This document shows, piece after piece, positions 11,471-24,045 of a DNA stretch of 64,000 bases (position 1 is the first letter of the stretch; each line of letters opens with the position of its first letter). The stretch is from NCBI RefSeq assembly GCF_030445035.2, contig NC_080686.1:781931-845930 (forward strand), in the 5' to 3' direction. Under the pieces are notes generated by a model, which saw only the letters and a list, made by a program, of their open reading frames with translations, was not told where the DNA came from and ran no database searches. The DNA comes from Dasypus novemcinctus. Taxonomy: Eukaryota > Chordata > Mammalia > Cingulata > Dasypodidae. The position numbers were made by a program, and so were the translations under genes.

Positions 11471-11860
11471 GTGTGTGACATGGATCACAATGTTTATTGC
11501 AGACTTATTGGCAGTGGTCAGAAACAAAAACAAGGCAAATGTCCATCAACAGAAGACTTGATACACAAAGTGTGCTGTAATTGTACAGCAGAATGTATGA
11601 AAGCAAAATAAAATACAGCTCTGGCAACAACTCAGATTTAAAGTTCCAAAATAGGCAAAACTACATTTCACAGTGCTGTATATTTTAATTATTTTAAGTC
11701 AATCTAGTGATTATTGATATGGGGAGAGGGATTATTAGACACAAGAGTCATTGGATGTGGGGGTACTCTTTGGAAAATCGCTATTTTTTCTTTTTTTGGT
11801 GAAGCATATAGTTGACTTTATTTTATTTTTTTATATTTACTTAAATTTTTTTGTCTTTTT
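11471..11860 (-). mobile_element. Candidate 3'-transduced segment of L1 copy A
   Basis: Between the L1 3' terminus (near 11866, 'attacattaaaaaaatatga' on plus) and the terminal T-run at 11461-11470 lies about 370 bp that is not in the 3' ends of the other L1 copies. It lies inside the 10-bp target duplication, so it entered with the L1. Part of it ('aatgtttattgcagacttat', 'aaatgtccatcaacagaaga') looks like an old L1 fragment in plus orientation, presumably from the source locus. Confidence 0.55.
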
Positions 11861-14800
11861 TAAATATTACATTAAAAAAATATGAGGTCCCTACATACCC
11901 CCATCCCCCTCACCCCACTCCTTGCCCCATAACAACAGCCTCCTCCATCATCATGAGACATTCTTTGCACTTGGTGAATACATCTCTGAGCACCGCTGCA
12001 CCTCATGGTCAGTAGTCCACACCATAGCCCACACTATCCTACAGTCCACCAGTGGGCCATGGGAGGACATACAATGTCTGATAACTGTCACTGCAGCACC
12101 ACCCAGGACAACTCCAAGTCCTGAAAATGCCCCACATCACATCTCTTCCTCACACTCCCTACCCCCAGCAGCCACCATGGCCACTTTCTCCACACCAGTG
12201 CCACATTATCTTTGATTACTAATCACAATAGTTCATGAATAGAATATCAGTAAGTCCACTCTAATCCATACTCTATTCCTCCATCCTGCAGACCCTGGAA
12301 TGGTTATGTCCTCTCTCCCTCTGTATTGAGAAGGGGCTTAAATTCCACATGGATGATGGATGCAATTCTCCTGCATGTAGTTAAAGGCACTCTTGGCTCC
12401 CTGGTGTGTTGGTTGACCTTCTTTACCTCCATGTTAGCTGAGTGGGGTAAGTCCAATAAACCAGAGTGTAGGAGTTGCAAGTCTGTTGAGGCTCAGGGCT
12501 TGGCTATCACATGGGCAGTCCAGAGATTCAGGACCCCTGAGTACACACTAAACCCCAGTGCCAACCACAGGTCCAGTAAAAGTAACAAGAGAGGCTTGTG
12601 AAGCAAGATCACATCTGAGTCCAGCTCCATCACACCAGAACACAAACTCCAAAGTAGGGCCAACTGACATGGCACTGAACTCCATCCACCATGACCATAG
12701 AACCTTTGGGTCTCTGTTGCCCTCAGAAGAACCAATACTGGGGTTGTATCTACTTTATCTGTCTCTGGGACTCTGCTGAGGTGTACATAGGTGTGACCCC
12801 TCTGATAACATCACAACTCTTTTTTGGAGACCCATAGCCATATAAGCTCATTTGTCCTTTCTATTTTCCCTTTTATTTAAGGTCAAAAAAGCATTTTTAA
12901 CTCCTGATATTATATGTAGGCTGAGATATTCTGTGGTCTGAGTTGACCCTTTTATTCAAGGTCATTTTCTAGTTACATCATCAGCCAGTAGTTGGTAGTA
13001 ATCCCTCAGCACCAGGGAGGCTCATTCCTGGGAGTCATGTCCCATGCTGGGGGGAAGGCAGTGCATTTACATGCTGAGTTTGGCTTTGAGACTGGCCACA
13101 TTTGAGCAACAGAGAGGTTCTCAGGAGGTAACTCTTAGGTACCCTGCAGCTCTGCGTCTAGTTCTTATTTCAGGTGCACAGGCTCATATGCATAGTCATT
13201 AGTATTAAGGGCTCATTGTTGGACCATCCTTCTTTTTTGGTCTTTGCTGTTGCACTTGGGGGATTAATGCCGTTCCTTTAGGAAATGTGATAGAGCTCCC
13301 CTGGCTTGGAACTCAGCACTTCCTCAGTTGTCATTTTTAACTGTAACCACTATGAAAATATCCAAACATTTATATGTACCCTAGATATATGCCCTGGAGA
13401 ACTCCCTGCCAACCTATGTCCCCTGTCAATAACATCCCACACCAGTATTCTTCCCCTGCCATTGTTGAACCTCTCTGTGATCCAAAACTTTTTCAAAAAT
13501 GAAGCATAATATATTGCCACATTTCATTAATAGTAAAATGGAATATAGTGATGAGTTTAAAGGTTAGATATAGAGTACATATTAATTTAGAAAAATTAAG
13601 GTAAAAATAAATTGGGGTATCAAAAAATTAAAAAATGCGAAAGCTTTATTTTTGATGTTTTGCCTTCCATCACTGCAGTAAGTGTTGTCCTGTATGCAAA
13701 TTGGCAAGGCAACTTCTTCCATCTTTTCCTTAGTGTCTACGTCCTTTCTTTTTCTTTTTTTCCCCTAATTATTAAGCTTATCTTCACAAAAGTTTTAGAT
13801 CACAGTAGTTCATATATACAATATACAGTACTCCAACATATCCAACATAAAACCTTTTCCCTTCCACAGCAATAATTTTTTACATATTCATACTATATTT
13901 ACTGAAACTGGTGTACAGATACTGAGATAATAGCTTTCAAACATGGTAACATTTGGGTTTACATTGTGGTTTATATTTTAGACTATACAATTTTCTAAAT
14001 TTTTAATTATCTTATGTTTTACATTATGAATTGCATTTTAACCTATCGGCCCCTCTACATTTTTTGGTGTAATTTAACATATCTTATATCCATCTTTCCA
14101 TAATCTTGTGAACACTTCTATTGCACACATAGTTACATTGATTCCGTCTATTGAATACCTCTTTCCCCCTCCCCTCAGGGTGCATAGTTACCATCAACCT
14201 TCATTGCTTAAAGGGCCATGTTCAGAGATACTTGCAACAATGTTGAGGACTTGACATGCTCAACTGCCACCATTCCTCTCGAGAGATACAATTCCCTCTA
14301 TTTGAGAACATCAGTCCTCCCCAGGATGTGGGTATACCTTCACTCTCATTATAAGGGTCTCTATCCAATGATATAACTCCCTATGGCAAAATGAGCACTC
14401 ACACACTCCCTAGGAACCTGTCCTGTATCAGATTATCTCCTTTAAACATTTTAAACAGGTAACCTTCCTTATTATATTTTTGAAAGAGTTTTCTCAGCAT
14501 TATACTCTCAACCAAATATCTGACAATCTCCTATGTTCATATGTTCCCCCAGCCTCCCCTCAATTTCTTGGGCAATATTACCCATTCTCCCATACCTAGC
14601 CCCCCTCTAGCCCACAAAACCCCACTCAAAAGTAACCCTATGCCCCCATTTTATCCCTTCCTTGTACAAATACTTCCAGTTTATTATAAATTTCACCCAT
14701 GTAGGTGTCAGCTTACATCCTTCCTCTACCCCCAATTTCCTGTAAGCCTATCATCCAGTCTCTAGCTCTCTGAGGCAGCTTTGTTTACTTATTTCATGTC
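11861..14800 (-). mobile_element. Long 3' UTR of L1 copy A
   Basis: About 2.9 kb between the ORF2 stop region and the L1 terminus. It is colinear with 33773-36404 of copy B: shared words include 'gtcatgtcccatgctggggg' near 13.04 kb and the 'ttcatatatacaatatacag' module near 13.8 kb. Short frames in it are not genes. Confidence 0.8.
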
Positions 14801-15438
14801 ATTGAAATCATGTAGTATTTGTTCTTCAATGCCTGGGTTTCTTCACTAAACATAAGGTTCTCAAGATTCATCCATGTTATCACATGTGTTTGTAGTGTAT
14901 TCATTCTTAAAGCTGAATAGTATTCCTTATATATATATACCAGATTTTATTTATCCATTCATCTGTTGATGGGCATTTGGCTTTTGGCAATAGTGAACAA
15001 TGCTGCTATGATCATGGTGTGCATATATTGGTTTGTGTCCTTGTTTTCAGTTCTTCTGGGTATATACCCAGCTGTGGAATTCCTTGGTCATATGGCAAAT
15101 CCATACCTAGCTTTTTGAGAAACCGCCAAACTGTCCTCGAGAATGTCTGGATCCTTCTGCATTCCCACCAGCAGTGGATGACTGTTCCCAATCCTCCACA
15201 TCCTCTCCAGCATTTGTAGTCTTCTGTTTTTTTCATAGCTGGCAATCTTATGGAAGTAAGATGGTATCTCATTGTAGTTTTGATTTGCATTTCCCTAATA
15301 GCTAGAGGTTTGGAGCATTTTTTCATGTGTGTTTTAGCCATTTGTATGTCTTCTTTGGAGAAGTGTCTTTTTAAATCTTTTCCCTATTTTTAAAATGGGC
15401 TGTTTGTCTTTTTATTTTCAAGATATAGGAGTTCTTTT

Positions 15439-15506
15439 TTTTTCTTTGAATTATTTATTTATTTTTAAAAATTACATTTAAAAAATATGAGGTCCCATTC
15501 AACCCC
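15439..15506 (-). mobile_element. Ultra-short L1 3'-end insertion (68 bp)
   Basis: Only the last few dozen bases of an L1 plus an A-rich tail ('aaaaatatgaggtcccattc' on plus). It is bounded by a perfect 15-bp duplication TATAGGAGTTCTTTT at 15424-15438 and 15507-15521. It lies inside ORF2 of L1 copy A. Confidence 0.9.
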
Positions 15507-16778
15507 TATAGGAGTTCTTTTCATATGCAAGATATAAGTCTGCTATCAGATATGTGGTTACCAAATATTTTCTCCCATTATGTAGGCTCTCCTTTCACTT
15601 TCCTGACAAAGTCCTTTGAGGTACAGAAGGCTTTAATTTTGAGGAAGTCCCATTGATCTATTTGTTCTTTTGCTACTCGTGCTTTTGGTGTGAAGCCCAC
15701 AAAGCCATTTCCTATTACAAGGTTCTGTAGATGCTTCCCTACACTGCTTTCCAAAGTCTTTATGGTCTTGGTTCTTATATTTATGTCTTTGATCCATCTT
15801 GAGTTGATTTTTGTATAAGGTGTGAGTTGGTAATCATCTTTCATTCTTTTACACATGGATATCCAGTTCTCCAGGCACCATTTGTTGAATAGGCCATTCT
15901 CTCCCAGTTGAGAGGGTTTGGTGGCTTTATTGAATATTATATGACTATATATATGAGGATATATATCAGAACTCTCAATTTGGTTCCATTGGTCTGTGTG
16001 TCTCTCCTTGTGCCAATACCATGCTGTTTTCACTACTGTAGCTTTGCAGTATGTTTTGAAGTTGGGTAGTGTGATTCTTCCAATTTCATTTTTCTTTTTC
16101 AATATGTCTTTGGCTTTTGGGGGACTCTTTCCTTTCCAAATAAATTTCATAGCTAGGTTTTCTAGTTCCTTAAAGAAGACTGTGTTGATTTTTATTGGGA
16201 ATCCATTGAATGTGTAGATCAGTTTTGGAAGGATAGACATGTTAATAATATTTAGTCTTCCTATCCATGAACAGTGAATATTCTTCCATTTATTTAGGTC
16301 TTCTTTAATTTCCTTGAACAGTGTTGTGTAGTTCTCTGTGTATAAGTTTTTTACATCTTTAGTTAAATTTAACCTAGGTATTTGTTTTTCATATCGACTA
16401 TTGTAAGTGGTATTTGTTTCTTGATTTCCTCCTGAGCTTGCTCATTATTGGTGTACAGAAATGCTACTGATTTTTGTGCATTGATCTTATAACCTGCAAC
16501 TTTACTAAGCTCATTTATGAGTTCTAGAAGCTTTGTTGTAGACTTCTCAGGGTTTTCTATGTATAGAATCATGGTATCTGCAAATAATGAAATTTTGACT
16601 TCTTCCTTTCCAATTTGAATACCTTTTATATCTCGTTCTTGCCTCAGTGCTCGAGTAAGTACTTCTAAGACAATGTTAAATAGAAGAGGTGATAGTGGGC
16701 ATCCTTGTCTTGTTCCTGATCTTAGAGGGAAAAATTTTAGGATTTCACCCTTGCAAATGATGTTGGATGTGGGTTTTT

Positions 16779-16886
16779 ATTTTATATATATATATGTATA
16801 TATTTATTCATTTTTAAAAAATATTACATTAAAAAAATATGAGGTCCCCATTCACCCCCACTGCCCCCACCCCATCACTCCCCGGC
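16779..16886 (-). mobile_element. Ultra-short L1 3'-end insertion (108 bp)
   Basis: Another severely 5'-truncated L1 tail ('attacattaaaaaaatatga' then 'ggtccccattcacccccact'), bounded by TGTGGGTTTTT at 16768-16778 and 16887-16897. Also inside ORF2 of copy A. Confidence 0.85.
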
Positions 16887-18859
16887 TGTGGGTTTTTCAT
16901 ATATACTCTTTATCATGTTCTCAAAATTTCCTCATATTCTGATCTTTTGCAGTGTTTTCCTCAAGAAAGTGTGCTGTATTTTGTCAAATGCTTTCTCTGC
17001 ATTTATAGATATAATCATCTGATTTTTTTCCCTTCAATCTGTTTATATGGTGTATTACATTGATTTTCTTATGTTGAACCATCCTTGCATGCCCGGAATG
17101 AATCTCACTTGGTCACAGTGTATAATTCATTAAATGTGTTGTTGAATACGGTTAGCAAGTATTTTGTTGAGGATTTTTGCATCTAGGTTCATTAGAGAAA
17201 TTGGTCTGTAATTTTCCTTTCTTGTGGTGTCTTTCTTTGGCTTTGGCACTAGGATAATGTTGGCATCCAGAATGAGTTAGGTAATATTCCTTCTGTTTCG
17301 ATTTTTTGGAAGAGTTTCAGCAAGATTGGCATTTTTCTTTCTGGAATGTTTTGTAGAATTAACCAGTGAAGCCGTCTGGCCCAGGGCTCTTCTTAGTTGG
17401 GAGGTTTTTAGTGACTGATTCTATCTCTTGAGATTGGTTTGTTGAGCTTGTCAGTTTCTTCTTTCATCAATATAGGCTACTTATGTGTTTCTAGAAATTT
17501 GTCCATTTCCTCTGAATTGTCATTTTTGTTGGAATAGTTTTTCAAAGTATCCTCTCATGATCGTCTTTATTTCTGTGGGGTCAGTGGTGATAATCTCCCT
17601 TCTCATTTCTTATTTTGTGTATTTGCATCTTCTCTCTTTTTTTCTTTGTTAGTTGAACTAAGGGTTTGTCAATTTTATTGATCTTCTCAAAGAACCAGCT
17701 CCTGGTTTTTTTTATCTTTTCAATTGCTTACTTATTTTCTATTCCAGTTAGTTCTGCTCTTATCTTTGTTCTTTCTTTCTTCTTCCTGTGGGGTTACTTT
17801 GTTGTTTTTTTTTTTTACTAATTCCTCCAAATGTGCAGTTAGTTCTTCAATTTTTGCTCTTCTTTTTTGATGTATGAATTTATGGCTATAAATTTCCCTT
17901 TCAGTACTGCTTTTGCTACATCCCATAAGTTTTGGTGTGTTGTGTTATCATTTTCATTAGTTTCAAGGTAGTTATTAATTTCTTTTGAGAGTTCCTCCTT
18001 CACCAACTTTTTCTAAGAGTGTGCTGTTTAATTTCCATATCTTGATGTGAAATCTGTGTCTGGTCCTTGTAGATTTCCAGCTTCACTCCACTGTGATCAG
18101 AGAAATTATTTTTTTATGATTTTGATCTTTCTGAATTCATTGAGACTTTCTTTGTGGCCTCGCATATGGTCTATCTTGGAGAATGATCCCTGTGCACTTG
18201 AGACAAATGTATATCCTGCTGTATTCTGGTGTAATGATCTGTATATGTCTGTCAGGTCCAGCACCTGTAATATACTGTTCAAAGGTTTTGTTTTCTTTAT
18301 TGATTCTCTTTTGAGATGTTCTGTCCAAAGTTGATAGTGGTGTATTAAAGTCCCCCAGTATAATTATAGAGGCATCTATTTTTTCACTTAGTTTTTCCAG
18401 TGTTTGCCTCACATAATTGGAGGTGCCCTGTTAGCAGCATAAATGTTTATCGTTGTTCATTCTTCTTGAAAGATTATCCCTTTCAGTAATATGTAGTATC
18501 CATCTTTTTCTCTCACAATCGTTTCACATTTAAAGTCTATTTTGTCTGATATTAATATAGCTACACCAGCCTTTTTTTGGTTATTGTTTGCTTGTAAGAT
18601 TGTTTTCCAGCCATTCACTTTCAACCTCCTTGAATCCTGGGGTCTAGGATGTGTTTCTTGTAGACAGCATATAGATGGGTCATATATCCTATTCAGTCTT
18701 CCAGTCTGAGTCTTTTGACAGGTGAGTTTAATCCATTGACATTCAGTGTTATTACTTTCAAGGAATTATTTATGTTAACCATATTTTGTTTGGACTTGTG
18801 TTTGTCATATTTTGTTTTCTTCCTTCTCTTTATGTCTTTTTTGTTGCTTGTACAGTCTC

Positions 18860-20326
18860 CTCCAAGTCTGCCTCTCCTCTTTTTTTCTTTGTTCCTGCAG
18901 AACTCCCTTTAGTATTTCTTGAAGGGCAGGGTTCTTGTTGGCATACTCTTAATTTCTGTTTATCTGTGAATATTTTGAACTCTCCATTATTTTTTAATGC
19001 TAGCTTAGCTGGGTAGAGTATTCTTGGTTGGAAATTTTTTCTTTTAGTACCTTTTTTTTTTTTTTAAAGATTTATTTATTTATTTAATTCCCCTCTCCCC
19101 CCCCCCATTGTCTGTTCTCGGTGTCTATTTGCTGCGTCTTGTTTCTTTGTCCGCTTCTGTTGTCATCAGCTGCACGGGAAGTGTGGGCAGCGCCATTCCT
19201 GGGCAGGCTGCTCTTTCTTTTCACGCTGGGCGGCTTTCCTCACAGGCGCACTCCTTGCGCGTGGGGCTCCCCCATGCGGGGGACACCCTTGCGTGGCACA
19301 GCACTCCTTGCACGCATCAGCACTGCGCATGCCCCACGCAGGGGACACCCTTGCGTGGCAGGGCACTCCTTGCGTGCATCAGCACTGCGCATGGACAGCT
19401 CCACACGGGTCAAGGAGGCCCGGGGTTTGAACTGCGGACCTCCCATATGGTAGACAGATGCCCTAACCACTGGGCCAAAGTCCATTTCCCTCTTTTAGTA
19501 CCTTGACTATATCATACCACTGCCTTCTTCCTCCATGGTTTCAGATGGGAAAGCAGCACTTAATCTTTATTTTTTTTCCCAGATTTTATTTTTGTTTTTA
19601 TTTTATGCAAGCACTTAATCTTATGGAGCCTCCCTTGTATGTGATGGTTCTTTTTCCTCGCTGCTTTTAGAATTTTTTCTTTGTCTTGAGCATTGGAAAA
19701 TTTGACAAGTACATGTCTTGGGGTAGGCCTTTGGGATTTATGGTGTTTGGGGTGCATTTTGCTTCCTGGACATGTACATCCATCTTCTTAAGTAGATTTG
19801 GGAAGTTTTTAGCCTTTATTTCCTCCAACACCCATTCTTTCCTGCTTCCCTTCTCTTCTTCTGGGATGCCTATAATACATATGTTTGTGTATTTTGCATT
19901 GTCATTCAGGTCCCTAAGTCCCAGCTGTATTTTTTCTAACTTTTTATTATTCAGTTCTACTATCTATTTGATTTCAGATGCAGTGTCTTCCATGTCACTA
20001 ATTCTCTCCTCTGCCTCTTCTAATGTGCTGCTGTTTGCTGAGAGTGTATTTTTGATTTCTTGATCTGTGATGTTCATCACCATCATATCTGTTATCTTTT
20101 TGCATATGACTGCAATTTCTTTTGTATTCTCTCCTAGTGTTTTCTTCATATTGTTAATCTCTTCCTTTACTTCATTAAGTTGGTCTCTAAAATGTGTTTT
20201 GAGATCTTTAATTACTTGTCTGATGTTCTGCTCCTCTTCCTGGTTTTTAGTTTGTTCGTTGGATTTGGCCATGTTTTTCTGATTATTTGTTTGGTTTGTA
20301 GTTTCTTGTTGCCGTCTGGTTATCAT
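18860..20326 (-). pseudogene. L1 ORF1 of copy A, split by a SINE
   Basis: The N-terminal part is open for 120 codons (19964-20326; MITRRQQETTNQTNNQKN..., coiled-coil heptads such as EEAEERISDMEDTASEIK). A central part lies at 19560-19757 (TPRHVLVKFSNAQDKEKILK). A DAS-SINE at 19054-19490 and frame breaks destroy it. The intact homologue is in copy B at 40297-41268. Confidence 0.9.
19054..19490 (-). mobile_element. DAS-SINE with an internal 62-bp duplication
   Basis: Full DAS-SINE in ORF1 of L1 copy A with 14-bp duplication TCTTTTAGTACCTT (19040-19053 and 19491-19504). Within it, the 'ggacacccttgcgtggca' to 'catcagcactgcgcatg' part occurs twice in tandem (starting 19281 and 19343, period 62). 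This makes it longer than the 369-bp copy at 7226. Confidence 0.95.
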
Positions 20327-20339
20327 TTTATCTTGATGG

Positions 20340-22689
20340 GTTTAATCAGTTCCTTAGTTTCTTTGTCTAGTCTTGGGAATTAATTAGTTGTTGTTTGTGT
20401 GTGTTATGTCTTCTCTTTGTCACTTTGTTTTTCTTACTCTATTTTCTTGTTTCTGGGCAAGTTCAATTTGAAGGAAAATATTAGGGCCAAGGAAAGGAAA
20501 AAGAGTAAGAAAAGAAAATGTATAAAGTAGTATTGGTAATAAATGTTAAGAGAGCAATGTGAGATCTAGCAGAATGGATATTAGACTCATGTAAGTTGTG
20601 TAGAGTTATAGCAGTGAGTAGAGTACCTATAATGAGACAGTCAACTGAATATGGGGAGGAATATAGTATGAGTTAACAGGTCAGTGTTTTCATGAGAGAG
20701 AGAAAGAGAAAAGAAAGACAATATCAAGAGTGGATAGGTGACAGACTTGGCCTAGTGGTTAGGGCATTCGTCTACCACATGGGAGGTCCACGGTTCAAAC
20801 CCCGGGCCTCCTTGACCCATGTGGTGCTGGCCCATGTGCAGTGCTGATGCACGCAATGAGTGTTGTGCCACACAGGGGTGCCCCCCGCATAGAGGAGTCC
20901 CTTGCACAAGGAGTGCACCCCATAAGGAGAGCCGCCCAGAGTGAAAGTAAGTGCATCCTGTCCAGGAATGGTGCTGCACACATGGAGAGCTGACACAACA
21001 AGATGATGCAACCAAAAAAGAAACACAGATTCCTGTGCCACTGACAACAACAGAAGTGGACAAAGAAGATGCAGCAAAATAGACACCGAGAACAGACAAC
21101 CGAGGTGGGAGTGGAAGGGTGAGAAATACATTTAAAAAAAAAGAGTGGAAAAAAGACAGAAAACAGAATAAAGTATTAGAAATAGAAATTCAGACAATTT
21201 GGGGGCCAAAGAATGGGAAGTGGAATATAAGAGAGACAGTAGATGGTGGAGGATAGAACAATGTAGAGGGAAGGGGATAGTGTAGGTGGCCAAAATCAAT
21301 GCGTATAGAAAAGAGGAAATGGAGGATGAGGAAACACAGCAAATGTGAAGTGCTCCCTGCAGCACCTATTATATAAAGAAAATAAAAGAAAAAGGAAAAA
21401 AGGGGGGGGGCAAAGAAAAGGAGGAGAAACAAGCAAGAAAAAGAAAAAGAGAAAAAACTAAATAAATGAAAAAGGACCTTGTGGGATAAAATGGGACATA
21501 AAACCAGGAGACAATGTAATAGTAGCAACCATGACAAAAATAAAACAAACAAAAAAAGTTTCAAGCTAGGAATCTTCTTTGCAGTTAAATAAAATGCCTA
21601 GGGATTTGACATTCCCCCTTTCTCCCTTCCTCTCTTCTCTCCCAGGGCAGCAGAAAAGCTGCCTGAGAGGTCCAGTAGGAGATTTAAGTGGGTCATTGTT
21701 GAACCAACTCAGCATAGAAGACAATGACTCTTTATTTCCAGCATGAGAGCACCTACACCTCACCAGAAATTGCAAATATTCTATTGGAAGCTTGGATAGC
21801 ATGTCCTACAGTCCCTCCCCCTTAGGTGTGCCAGTGGAGGCCTAATTGATTTTCTGACTCCACCTTCTCCCAGACCAAGTTTCCTATCTCAGGACGTTTT
21901 GGTAAATTGGTCTTTGTCAGCAGATTCACCTCTACCTTCTTCGCAGACTCTTCCCAAGTCAGCTGATACACTCCTCCACACTCAAGGAGAAAAAACAAAA
22001 ACCAAAAACCAAAAAACCTGGACATCTAGGGTGATCAAGGACCTCAGATGGACCTCAGGCCGCAGTGGATTCAGGAATGGGAATTCCATGATATTGCAGA
22101 CTCAAGGTGTGTGAGTCTCTGGAGTGTGGGCTACCAGGATTTAGAGGATACAGACCTTGGAACCATGCATCTGGTAAACACAGGGCCTTGGAACACTGCA
22201 GCACAGCAAAGTTTTCAGGGATTGCTGCAGCTGGGCCATCAGCCCTAGGGGGAGGGGTCCCACCCTCAACTTCTGACCTCCATGTTAGAAACCCAAAATT
22301 CCACCTCTCACAAGAATCTCTTCTGTCACTGTCTCACCAAATTTACATGCAGACACTTCCTGCCCTGCTAGCTCCTGAAACAGCCCACTCAGGGTTTGGG
22401 AACCCTGCAGCACAAAAGAGTTTTCAGGGATCGCCGCAGCCAGGCTGCCAGCCCTAGGGGGAAGGGTTATGCCTACAAATTCTGACCTCTGTGTCAGAAA
22501 CCCAAAGTTCCACCTCTCACAAGAATCTCTTCTGTCACTGTCTCACCAAATCGACACCCAGACACTTCCTGCCCTGCTAGCCCCTGAAACAGCCCAGTCC
22601 AGCAGGACTCTGACCTTACTAAGCTGCTGCTTTGTAGGAGAGATTATGAGGTGCATTCACTCAGATGCCGTCTTGCCCCGCCCATCATC
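20340..22689 (-). promoter_or_regulatory. 5' UTR of L1 copy A with ~209-bp tandem units
   Basis: This is the L1 internal promoter region. Two units of about 209 bp repeat: 'gaacactgcagcac' at 22191 and 'gaaccctgcagcac' at 22400. Each continues into 'tccacctctcacaagaatct' and 'cagacacttcctgccctgct'. The 5' terminal part has the YY1-like CAAGACGGC on minus at 22675-22667. A SINE lies within the UTR. Confidence 0.75.
20735..21140 (+). mobile_element. DAS-SINE, full length, plus strand
   Basis: Pol III promoter motifs are visible: box-A TGGCCTAGTGG near 20748 and box-B-like GGTTCAAACC near 20791. The A-rich 3' end is 'tttaaaaaaa' at 21131-21140. Target duplication AAGAGTGGA occurs at 20726-20734 and 21141-21149. 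Inserted in the 5' UTR of L1 copy A, opposite to its direction. Confidence 0.95.
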
Positions 22690-23631
22690 CATAAGTTTTG
22701 ATAAGTTGTTTTCTCACTTACATTTGTCTCAATACGTTTACTGATTTCACTTGCAATTTCTTCTTTGACCCACTGCTTATTTAGGAGTGTGTTGTTTAGT
22801 CTCCACACATTTGCGAATTTACCTTTTTCTTGTCTCTTATTGATTTCTAGTTTCATTCCCTTATGATCTGAGAATGTGCTTTGTATAATTTCAGTCCTTT
22901 TATATTTTGAGAGCTGCATTGTGTTCTAACATGTGGTCTTTCCTCAAGATGAATCCATGGGCATGTGAAAATAATGATAACTTGCTGAGTTTGGATGCAG
23001 CATTCTTTATATGTCTGTTAGGTCTAACTTGCTTATCATATTAAGTTTTCTATTTCCTTGTTGATCTTCTGTCTAGTTGTTCTAGCTAATGATGTGAGTG
23101 GGGTGTTGAAGTCCCCAATGATTACTGTAGAGATGCCTGTTTCTCCCTTCAGCTTTGCCAGAGTTTGTCTCATGTATTTTGGGGCACTTTGGTTAGGTGC
23201 ATAGATATTTATATCTGTTATATCTTCCTGGTCGATTGTTCCTTTTTATTATTAAAATTAAAGGCCTTCCCTATCTCTTATAACTTTTTTTTTGCATTTA
23301 AAGTCTGTTTTGTCCAATAATAGTACAGCTACCTCTGCTCTTTTTTGGTTAGTATTTACATGGAGTATCTTTGTCTAAGTTGAGTCTCTTGTAAGCAGCA
23401 TGTGGATGGCTCATGTTTTTTTATATATCCTATCAGCTATATCTTTTGATTGGTGAGTTTAATACATTCAAATTCAATAATATTATGTAAATGCAATATT
23501 GATTTCCACACCATTTTATCCTTCAGTTTTCATATATCCTATTATACTTTGGTTTGTCTTTTTACTCCTTTGGTTTTTCTTCCTATTATTCTTTTATACT
23601 CTTCTCCAAGCCTCTCTCTCCTTTTTCTTTC

Positions 23632-24045
23632 TTTCTTTTTTTAAAAAAGATTTATTTATTCATTTCTCTCCCCTCCTCCCCACCCTGGTTGTCTGTTCTC
23701 TGTGTCCACTTGCTGCATCTTCTTTGTTTGCTTCTGTTGTTGTCAACGGCACAGGAATCTGTTTCTTTTTATTGTGTCATCTTGATGTGTCAGCTCTCTG
23801 TGTATGTGGCACCACTCCTGGGCAGGCTGCACTTTCCTTTGTGCTAGGTGGCTCTCCCTATGGGGTGCACTCCTTGTGCATGGGGCTCCCCTACACAGGG
23901 GACACCCCTGTGTGGCATGGCACTCCCTAAGCACATCAGCACTGCATGTGGGCCAGCGCCACACAGGTCAGGGAGGCCCGGGGTTTGAACCGTGGACCTC
24001 CCATGTGGTAGACGGATGCCCTAACCACTGGGCCAAGTCTGCCTC
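23632..24045 (-). mobile_element. DAS-SINE, full length
   Basis: T-run and 'gatttatttattcatttctc' at the 3' end on minus, tRNA-like head ending 'cactgggccaagtctgcctc'. Target duplication CTCCTTTTTCTTTC at 23618-23631 and 24046-24059. It keeps the longer DAS form with 'gtgtcatcttgatgtgtcag'. Confidence 0.95.

Larger units (their letters stand above)
14800..18790 (-). pseudogene. L1 ORF2 of copy A (endonuclease-reverse transcriptase), broken
   Basis: Minus-strand pieces show the endonuclease end (18137-18412, [20 protein letters not shown]), reverse transcriptase segments (16369-16572) and the C-terminal region (15578-16240, [20 protein letters not shown]; 15012-15341, with the C...C...H...C zinc-knuckle-like cysteines in [20 protein letters not shown]). 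Stops, shifts and two small insertions interrupt it. Confidence 0.9.
11464..22689 (-). mobile_element. Full-length L1 (copy A), minus strand
   Basis: From the 5' end on minus: 5' UTR about 22689-20340, ORF1 about 20326-18860, ORF2 about 18790-14800, a 3' UTR of about 2.9 kb ending near 11866, then an extra segment and the terminal poly-A (plus-strand T-run at 11461-11470). The 5' end is intact: CAAGACGGC (minus, 22675-22667) begins 15 nt from the start, like the YY1 site of other mammalian L1s. Two DAS-SINEs and two very short L1 tails were later inserted into it. Both ORFs carry several stops and shifts, so it is inactive. Confidence 0.9.
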
